Part shown: positions 10,967 through 18,800 of the stretch, piece by piece | How the letters are laid out: every line of letters begins with the position of its first letter | Numbering within the stretch: the first letter of the stretch is position 1 | Origin: Pectobacterium sp. CFBP8739 | GTDB taxonomy: Bacteria > Pseudomonadota > Gammaproteobacteria > Enterobacterales > Enterobacteriaceae | Reading direction: 5' to 3' | NCBI RefSeq assembly: GCF_013449375.1 | Contig: NZ_JACDRR010000014.1 | Span: forward strand, 58,891 to 122,890 | Length of the DNA: 64,000 nucleotides | The notes under the pieces: model-generated | The model's input: only the letters and a program-made list of their open reading frames with translations | What the model was told of the DNA's origin: nothing | Databases searched by the model: none | Made by a program: the position numbers and the translations under genes

Positions 10967-11593
10967 TCAGGAGGCGTTATCATGTGCGTGCGAGGCCCAG
11001 CGATGCTTTGGCCACCGGAAACTGAAGATCACCAGCAGTAGCGTAAGCGGCCATCCGCTGAGGAGGACAATCGTATCCATCGGTAACCCAGGCTGGCGGG
11101 AAAGACGGTAGATAATCATGGCTTTCACCAGATAAACCAGAATCCAGACCAGTGAGACCTCGTTCCAGACTCGGACGTACTGCGGTGTGCCATAAACGGT
11201 GAGTGTCTTCAGCGCTGGCATGGTTTGTTCCGCTAATGTTTGTATGACCGGACGCCCCTTAATGCTGTAAAGGGAAAAAATAATCACGGTGGAAATTGCG
11301 CCGCTGACCGACAAAAAGACGCTCTCTTGATGGATATCAAACAGGATGACGCCTTCCAGATAAAGGTAGTGGCTAAGCCCCGATACCAGGATGAGAGCAA
11401 TGATTGGCAGGTAACCTTGCCAGCGGCTGATGAGTTGCAATACACCGGAATAGATCGCGGTTATTAACAGCGCGACGCCAGCCCCCCATTGTAAAAATGC
11501 GATGTTATACATAACGACCGGTATGATGATGGTCAGAAGCGCATCGCGTGATACCAGATATCGCCAAACGGTTAACGACGGGGGATGGCCCAT
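10967..11593 (-). CDS. Multi-pass membrane protein, VC0807-like
   Basis: A 208-residue hydrophobic protein with about five to six predicted transmembrane segments (near 15-30, 32-52, 62-80, 88-108, 145-162 and 176-193). The central stretch with a GRPVIQ motif after a helix resembles VC0807-family proteins of unknown function. It lies 64 bases after the NRPS, on the same strand. It is the only membrane protein in the biosynthetic operon, so an export or self-protection role is possible but unproven. No transporter signature is visible. Confidence 0.7.
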   Translation of the reverse strand: MGHPPSLTVWRYLVSRDALLTIIIPVVMYNIAFLQWGAGVALLITAIYSGVLQLISRWQGYLPIIALILVSGLSHYLYLEGVILFDIHQESVFLSVSGAISTVIIFSLYSIKGRPVIQTLAEQTMPALKTLTVYGTPQYVRVWNEVSLVWILVYLVKAMIIYRLSRQPGLPMDTIVLLSGWPLTLLLVIFSFRWPKHRWASHAHDNAS

Positions 11594-11619
11594 GTTTTCT
11601 CCTCACTTACGTCATAAAA

Positions 11620-11652
11620 TCGCCGTTCTGCGTTTGAAACCGCAGACGGCGA
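11620..11652 (-). terminator. Hairpin between NRPS and membrane-protein gene
   Basis: On the minus strand TCGCCGTCTGCG pairs with CGCAGAACGGCGA across an 8-base loop with one bulge, followed by only four T. It could be a weak terminator or attenuator that lowers expression of the last two operon genes, or an mRNA stabiliser. Confidence 0.5.
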
Positions 11653-11657
11653 ATGTG

Positions 11658-14600
11658 TTATTGCCATATTTTTTTGAGCTGTTCGGCTATGCGGGAAATG
11701 TGCGGTGCGTTCATCATTGAGATATGATCGCCGGACGTCGGCAGTACCGTCAGGCAACCTGACGTGAGGCGACGCCACCCCAGCCCTGACTCTGGCAGGC
11801 GGATACGACCAGGTAAAATATCTTCCGCCTCGACGACCAGCACATCACCTGAGTAGATCTCGCCACGGTAAGCATCCGTCGCATAGATATGGGTTTGCAG
11901 GATATTGATAAAGTCCTGAAATTCTCCATGACCAATCGACTCTGGCACCAGCCCCACACGTTTAAATTCGGCCAGAAAGCGCGACGTTCGTTGCGCATTG
12001 CTCATGTCTGCAAGCGACTGCTCTGAAAGATCGAAAGATGCACCGGTAAACAACGCCACTTTATGCGCAAAATACGCCAGACGTTCCGCCTCGTTCATGT
12101 CTGCTGAGCCGTCGATGTTGATCTCTGGAGCAGGCTGGTCCAACACTAACACCGTCGGTGTTATGCCTTTTTTTGCGAGCTGCTGCGCCATTTCAAAAGC
12201 GATAGTTGCACCGAGAGACCATCCTCCGAGTACCAGACGGGAGCGATGAACGATGTCGCCAGCTTCTGAGAGATAGAAAGCAGCAAGCGCTTTGATATCG
12301 GCGTTATAAGGCTGGTTAATGCTGAAATCGGGCACCTGAATGCCATAGATCGGATAGCGCTCGCCCAATTCACGCGCTAGCCCGGAATAGCACAGCACGT
12401 TACCGCCAGCGGGATGAATCAGAAGCAAAGTGGGGTTATCTTCAGGCTGTCCGCGATTGATCGTCACCCTTGCGGTTTGAGTCTGTGATCCCTTGTCTTC
12501 AATCACGCGAGCCAACTGGGCAATGCTGCTGTTTTCGAACAGTTGCCCCAGAGACAGGGAGGTGCCGAAGTGCTGATTAATGCTCAGGACGAGCTTTAAT
12601 GCGCTGAGAGAATTCCCGCCAAGCGTGAAGAAGCTCTCCTGCGTATCAATCGTCTCGCTTTGTAAAATATCACGGTAAATTTCATGCAGTTCGCGTTCGC
12701 GCTGACTCTCTGGAGTGTGAAGCGATGCGCGCTTTTCCGTTGAGGGCAAGGGTAACGCCGCATAGTTTATTTTACCGCTAGCGGTTAATGGCATAGCCTC
12801 TAGCCATACCCAGCGTTCGGGTTGCATATAGTCTGGCAGCTTTTTTTGCAGCGCCGTTTTTACTGTGGCCTGACTGGATTTATCAATGCCGCACAGGTAC
12901 GCGGTTAAGACAGTTTCCCCGTGGGGCAGCGTGTTTTGTTTAATCGCTACATGCGTCGCATTAGCAACCTGTTGTAAGGCCTGTTCGATCTCTGCCAGCT
13001 CAACACGGTAGCCGCGTACTTTAACCTGACGATCCAAACGCCCCATAAATTCAAGATTGCCATTAGGCAGGAAACGGCCTTTGTCACCGCTGCGATAAAG
13101 TCGCTCGCCCTCAAGGTAAGGGTGAGGAATAAAGCGCGCGTTATTTTGATCTGGCAGGCCGATGTACCCTTCCGCCACATGCGAACCGCCCAGATAAATT
13201 TCACCTGGCAGACCGGCAGGAACGAGCTGGTGGTAAGGATCGAGCAGCAGAACATGGCTATCAGACAGAGGTTTACCGATAGGCAAATAGTCGCCCGAAA
13301 GGAGACTGAGATCGTCTGGCACCGGATAGGTAGTGACACCAACCGTACACTCGGTTGGGCCATAATGGTTCAGAATGCGGCAAGATGTTCGGAACTCGCG
13401 TACACGCTTGATGAGTGACAGAGGAACACGTTCTCCGCCGATGACCAACAACTGACGAGGTAATAACGCCTCGGCCTGCGGTGACGTCAGTAACGTCGCT
13501 AAATGCGACGGCGTAATCTTTATGCAATCGACCGGATATTGCGCCAGATAAGCGAACAGCTCCTGTGGGGAGCGGAGTAATTCCGTGCTGATCACGTCTA
13601 ACTGACCCTGATGAATCAGCGCGGGGAACAGTACCGTGTGTGCCAAATCGGTGGTGAAGGATGAAAACATGCCGTAGCGGGCATCGGGCGGCAGGTTGAG
13701 TACGGGCCGAATGGCCTGACAGTAGTGGCTAAGCTGCGAGTGTTTGACACGAACGCCTTTCGGTTTGCCGGTACTGCCCGAGGTATAGATGATGTAAGCT
13801 GGGCCATCCGTAATCTGTGGCTGAGATGGGTTGCTTACCGGCATCATACTGCGATTTTGTCTTACGTAGACGCAGGGGAGTATGTTGCTGGGCGTCTGTT
13901 CGTCGATGATGACACAACGTGCGGCGGAGTTTTGCAAAATGAACTCAATCTGTTGTGCAGGAAGTTCCATATCGACCGGCACATAGCATCCGCCCGCTTT
14001 TAACACGGCCAGAATCGCGACGACGTAATACTCGCTTTTCGGCATGAACAGTGCGACACACTCGCCATGGGCAATGCCGTCTTTCTGGAGCTGATGAGCC
14101 AACTGGTTTGCCCGTTCATTGAGCTGAGCATAGCTGAACGTGCGGCCTTCACAGCGAACCGCGATGGCATCGGGATGTTGCTGTGCCTGTTGTTCAAACT
14201 GCCGATGAACCGCAGGTGGGAATGTGTTAGCGGTCGGGCGGCATTGTGCGATTGTCGCGCGGCGTTCTTCGTCGCTTAACAGTGAGATATCCCGAACGGT
14301 TAACTGCGACTGGGTGATTAAGGTTTCAAGAATCGTCCGCAGGTCGTTCAGCATGCGCTGGATGGTGCTGCTGGAAAATAATGCGCTACTGTAGTTCATG
14401 GTGAACAGCAGGCCGTCGCTATCCTTGTCTTCTTCTACCCATAAGTTCAGATCCAGTTTTGCGGTTCCATAATCCACTTTTAACGGCTTATATTTGAACC
14501 CACCATGGCTGCTGTGAAAATGGGGGAAGACCTGATACGTCAAGATGGCCTGGAAGATCGGATTGATCTGGGGATTACGCACATAGGTAATCTCGTCCAG

Positions 14601-15731
14601 AATATAATTGAATGGCACATCCTGGTATCTCAAGGTTTCTTCACACTCGGCTCGCGCGCCCTTAATCAGGGAGGCGACACTGGTATTAGGATCGATATCA
14701 AAACGTAATGGTAGGGTATTCATGAATAGCCCCATCATGTTTTGCGTGGCAGGTAAATTCCGGTTGGCAAACGGTGCGCCGATGATGATTTCCTGCTGCC
14801 CGCTGTATTTATGCAGCAGGAGTTGGTAGGCCGTGAGGATAACGTGGAATTGTGTCGCTTGGTGCTGTGTCGCACAGGTTTGTAAGCGTTGGCAGAAAGC
14901 CGCATCAAAGAACTGGCTGGCGATTCCCCCGGTGGTGCTCATTTTGGCCGGACGCGGGTAATCCGTTGCCAGCTCTAACTGCCCTGTGATGCCATCCAGC
15001 TTCTTCGCCCAGTAGGCCAGCCCGGTCTGGTATTCGCCCTCGGTATACCACCGATCTTCCGCCAGTGCATAATCGGTGAACTGGAGCGTTTTTTCGCTGG
15101 GTAATGTCCCGCCCTGCAGCAGACGAAAGTAGTTTTCCATGAGCATCTTGAAGAACACATTGACTGTCCACCCGTCGGAAATAATGTGATGAAATGTCAG
15201 GAACAGCACATAGTCATATTGATGGATTTTGACCATATGGAGATAGACCAAGGGGCCATTCTCCAGATCAAAAACAATATTCCCTTTCGCCTTGGCCGTC
15301 TCCGAGACATATTTTTCAATGTCCTCTTCGCTGAATGCGGAAACATCTTCAAAGCTGAACGTGAAAGACATGTCGTCAGCAACGCACTGGCACACGTCGT
15401 TATCGACCAGCCGGAATGTCGTACGCAGAATGTCATGTTGTTGCATCAGATAGTCGAGCGTTTGCTGTACTCGCTGCGGCTCCATGTCGTGCTCGATCCT
15501 GCAGGCAAGCACATAGGGATTATTGTAGACCTGACTATCGTCAAGGTATTGGGAGAGCATCCAGATACGCTTCTGCGCGCTGGTCATGGGGAAATGTACT
15601 CTGCTGGGTGTCGCGTGCGGAACAATGGCTTTGCCTGAGGCTGCGTTGCCTGTTTTCTTCTTTTCTCTTGCCAGCTTTTTGAGTTCATCCAGGCTAAGCG
15701 AAGTTAGTTTTGCGGTGGGAAGCTGCGTCAT
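11658..15731 (-). CDS. Non-ribosomal peptide synthetase, C-A-T-TE, predicted aspartate module
   Basis: Terminal NRPS module of 1357 residues. Condensation domain (about 45-480) with HHIISDG at 181-187. Adenylation domain (about 505-990) with YTSGSTGKPKG near 649, YGPTE near 790 and the catalytic Lys near 986. Carrier domain with LGGNS and the phosphopantetheine Ser near 1040. Thioesterase (about 1095-1356) with GWSLG (Ser near 1171), Asp near 1197 and His near 1335. Aligned by hand to GrsA, the pocket residues read D-L-T-K-V-G-H-V-G. I remember the aspartate code as D-L-T-K-V-G-H-I-G, so Asp (or beta-hydroxy-Asp) is the likely substrate. The first 35 residues are charged and may form a docking segment for the upstream PKS. 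The TE implies release of the finished chain here. Confidence 0.93.
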   Translation of the reverse strand: MTQLPTAKLTSLSLDELKKLAREKKKTGNAASGKAIVPHATPSRVHFPMTSAQKRIWMLSQYLDDSQVYNNPYVLACRIEHDMEPQRVQQTLDYLMQQHDILRTTFRLVDNDVCQCVADDMSFTFSFEDVSAFSEEDIEKYVSETAKAKGNIVFDLENGPLVYLHMVKIHQYDYVLFLTFHHIISDGWTVNVFFKMLMENYFRLLQGGTLPSEKTLQFTDYALAEDRWYTEGEYQTGLAYWAKKLDGITGQLELATDYPRPAKMSTTGGIASQFFDAAFCQRLQTCATQHQATQFHVILTAYQLLLHKYSGQQEIIIGAPFANRNLPATQNMMGLFMNTLPLRFDIDPNTSVASLIKGARAECEETLRYQDVPFNYILDEITYVRNPQINPIFQAILTYQVFPHFHSSHGGFKYKPLKVDYGTAKLDLNLWVEEDKDSDGLLFTMNYSSALFSSSTIQRMLNDLRTILETLITQSQLTVRDISLLSDEERRATIAQCRPTANTFPPAVHRQFEQQAQQHPDAIAVRCEGRTFSYAQLNERANQLAHQLQKDGIAHGECVALFMPKSEYYVVAILAVLKAGGCYVPVDMELPAQQIEFILQNSAARCVIIDEQTPSNILPCVYVRQNRSMMPVSNPSQPQITDGPAYIIYTSGSTGKPKGVRVKHSQLSHYCQAIRPVLNLPPDARYGMFSSFTTDLAHTVLFPALIHQGQLDVISTELLRSPQELFAYLAQYPVDCIKITPSHLATLLTSPQAEALLPRQLLVIGGERVPLSLIKRVREFRTSCRILNHYGPTECTVGVTTYPVPDDLSLLSGDYLPIGKPLSDSHVLLLDPYHQLVPAGLPGEIYLGGSHVAEGYIGLPDQNNARFIPHPYLEGERLYRSGDKGRFLPNGNLEFMGRLDRQVKVRGYRVELAEIEQALQQVANATHVAIKQNTLPHGETVLTAYLCGIDKSSQATVKTALQKKLPDYMQPERWVWLEAMPLTASGKINYAALPLPSTEKRASLHTPESQRERELHEIYRDILQSETIDTQESFFTLGGNSLSALKLVLSINQHFGTSLSLGQLFENSSIAQLARVIEDKGSQTQTARVTINRGQPEDNPTLLLIHPAGGNVLCYSGLARELGERYPIYGIQVPDFSINQPYNADIKALAAFYLSEAGDIVHRSRLVLGGWSLGATIAFEMAQQLAKKGITPTVLVLDQPAPEINIDGSADMNEAERLAYFAHKVALFTGASFDLSEQSLADMSNAQRTSRFLAEFKRVGLVPESIGHGEFQDFINILQTHIYATDAYRGEIYSGDVLVVEAEDILPGRIRLPESGLGWRRLTSGCLTVLPTSGDHISMMNAPHISRIAEQLKKIWQ

Positions 15732-15769
15732 TATCGAGTCTCATTTTGTGACATTCGGTTTTACATTAG

Positions 15770-15803
15770 CGGCCGCCTTCGAGATGCGTACTCAAGGCGG
15801 CCG
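15770..15803 (-). promoter_or_regulatory. Strong intercistronic hairpin between PKS and NRPS genes
   Basis: In the 77-base gap, CGGCCGCCTT (15770-15779) pairs perfectly with AAGGCGGCCG (15794-15803), and GAG/CTC extends the stem inward to a 7-base loop. No T-run follows in the direction of transcription, so it is not a simple terminator. It may mark an RNA processing or stability site. Confidence 0.6.
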
Positions 15804-15808
15804 TTCCC

Positions 15809-18800
15809 TTATTCCTGCAATAAGGCTTCCAGCTCGGTAAGGATCAGCGTGGCTAACCCTTTCACGGTCTGGTTCTGGTAAAACAGATCAACGCGAATAT
15901 CGATTTCAAATATGCCGGAAACGGTAGAAACGACCTGAACGGCCAGCAGCGAGTTACCGCCCAGTTCAGTAAAGCTGTCGTTAACGCCGATCCCCGAGAT
16001 CCCCAGAATGGACTGCCAGACGTTGACGATCTCTTTCTCAACGTCATTTTCTGGCGCGACGTAATCCACTGAGAGAGCCGGTCGGGCATACCCTTCCGTG
16101 GCGTCGCTATCCTGCAAGAGGAATTCCGGCGTTGCCTGCTCAGGGATGGATTCATAAATGAGCTGGTCCAGATCGCTGGTGACGACGACTAACTGTGCAA
16201 ATTCCAGATGTGCGAGCTGGCGTTTTATTGCATCCAGCCCTTCTGGCAACAAAATGTCTTTATCTGCCAGATTCACTTTTACTGCGGCTGCGGCTGTTGT
16301 TGAGGTGTTCTCGGACGTCGCGAGCTGATTGCCCATCGTCATCTTCATCAGCGTGTAGTTTTCCAGGATCAGCAGTGGAACGCCCTCTGGTGAAAGGAAC
16401 GTGATATCCATGACGATGGCGTTATCCTGCGGCTGATAAGCCTGCTTTAGCCTGGCGTGGACGTAGCACTCTTGCCCCAGTGGCGATAAGAAGGTCATCT
16501 TGCCATAGCTGATAGGCAGGAAATCCTCCTGTGTAATCAATGACAGGCAGGAGATGGCCGTAGCATCAATCACTGCGGGATGGTACGGGTAGCGGGTAAG
16601 ATCGTGTGTATAGTCGCTTCCCAGCACTTTGTGGATCAGCCATTCGTTATGGCCCTGAACAATCTCGCGGTGGTTGTTCCAACGCTGGCTAAACGACAGG
16701 AAATTTTCGCCCGTGTTGGCATTTCCCAACTCGGTGGCAAATGGCGTGTAGGGAACCTGCGTGGTGCAGCGCTGTTTGATGGCGTCAATCGATGTAATGG
16801 CATCAGCGGATAATTTAATGGCATCAGTGGATAGTGGCGTGAGGTCAGCCGTTAGCGCGCCGTGGCTTATGCTCCCGAACGCGTGTTCTTGCCATGCCAG
16901 TTCAAGCACGCCCCGGGTCTTGAGGCTGAACTTATAACCTTTCCCCTCTGGCGTGATGAACAGCCTCATCTGTCGTGGCCAGGCATCGGTATAGATTACC
17001 GGCTTGGTCAGCATCAGGTTTTTGACCTGAAGGTTCTCCTGAGGCTTAAAGCACGTCATGAATTCATGCAGCAGCGATAAGATCGTCGTTCCCACCAGTG
17101 TGGGCTGCTTCGCGATGCGGTGCTCATCGATAACCCAGTCCTGCGCGGTGAGATTGACCTGATAGCTTTCCTGCATGCCTTCACGCTCCAACTGCGTCAG
17201 CAGGTCGCCTTTGGTTTCCTCAATGGCAGTCAGCTTGCTGTTTTTCTTCTCCTGCAACTGCTTGCCCCAACGGACGGCCATTCCCACATCGCCCCATTTT
17301 CCCCAGTTCAGTGAGACGGTGCGCCCACGGCGATGCTGGTTGCGATAATGCGCAAAGGCATCCATAAACGCGTTACCCGAGCAGTAATCGATGCGGGCTT
17401 CGTCACCGACGATGGAGGTAATAGAAGAGAATAAAATAAAGAAGTCAGGCTGTTTGTCCTGCAGCAGCTCATCCAGAATGAGCGATCCTGCCACTTTGGG
17501 ATCGAGCACGTTGGCGCAATCGGCGTCATTCTTCAGCGCAATGATACCGCCGCCAGCCACGCCTGCCGTATGGAACACGCCATCGACCTGCGGGAACGCG
17601 GATAACATCTCGCGCATACCGTGATAGTCATTCACGTCGACCTGTGCCAGATGTATTGTGTTGCCACGGGCTTCCAGACGTAAAATGCTCGCCAGTTTTT
17701 CACTGATAGGATCGTCAACCGGATGCTGTTGGATCCAGGATTGCCATTCTTCACGCGGCGGTAACGCGGCGCGGTAAGTCAGGATAATCGCCGCATTACT
17801 GTTTTCAGACAGGTGGTTGGCGAGCAGTATCCCCAATCCACCGAGGCCACCAGTGATGAGGTAGACGCCGTCGTCTTTCAATTCCGCAGGTAAACCAAGG
17901 GCATCCTGCTTCAGATGTACGGCCTGATAACTTTCTTCCCAGCGCTGGTTTCCGCGGTAAGCCACCAGATTGCCGTGTGTGGCGATATGGCTTTCTGCAA
18001 TCAGGCTGTGGGCAAACTCATCAAGCTGTTCGGCATTTTGTTTAAGATCGATATCCACCAGATGGCATTGCACTTCAGGATACTCGTGATAAAACACGCG
18101 CGAAGGCCCAACCAGTAACGCATTCTCTGGTGACGTGATGCGCTCACCCATTACGCTGAATGTGTTGCTGGTGGCGAAGGTCACATGCAAATCGTCCAGC
18201 AAATTCTCGTTCACCAGCGCCTGCTGAAGATAGAGCGCAGGATAGAACGTGTTCAGTGGTGAGGAGAGATAAGTGTGGTCAAGCGGCTGGACCTGTTTCG
18301 CTGCCGTCAGGTTCCATAGGTACAGGATATGCGATGGACGTAGCCCTTGCTCCGTCAGACTTTTTAGTAACCGGACGTAGTCGGGGCGTGACGCGACGTT
18401 GAGGGTGTATTGGTCCTCGGAAAGCGCTTCCTGATACTGCGTTCCTGGGCTGACGAAAAAGACCTTATGCCCATCCTTTTCCAGTATCTGTTTCGTGCGT
18501 TCGGCGATGCCTTGGGTATCTGTCAGGAGCAACCAGCAGGCGTTCTCGGCTTCAACGCGTTTTCCCGCCATATATTTCGCCGGAATGGTTTTCTTCCACG
18601 TCGGCATATAGAACCAATCGCCGATGTCCGCCTGTTTCCGCTTTTTAGCCTTAACGGATTGCTCACTTTGCGCATCAGAGCTGGCTGACGACAGCGCCGG
18701 CAGGGCGAAGCGTTTACGTTCGAAAGGATAGCCGGGCAGCGGGATGCGGCGACGGTGCTGTTCTGGATGATGCTGATGCCAGGGAACGTTTACGCCGCTT

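Noticed and set aside
14905..15171. Minus-strand overlapping frame inside the NRPS condensation domain
   Set aside because: Out of frame with the intact C domain and without any recognisable motif.
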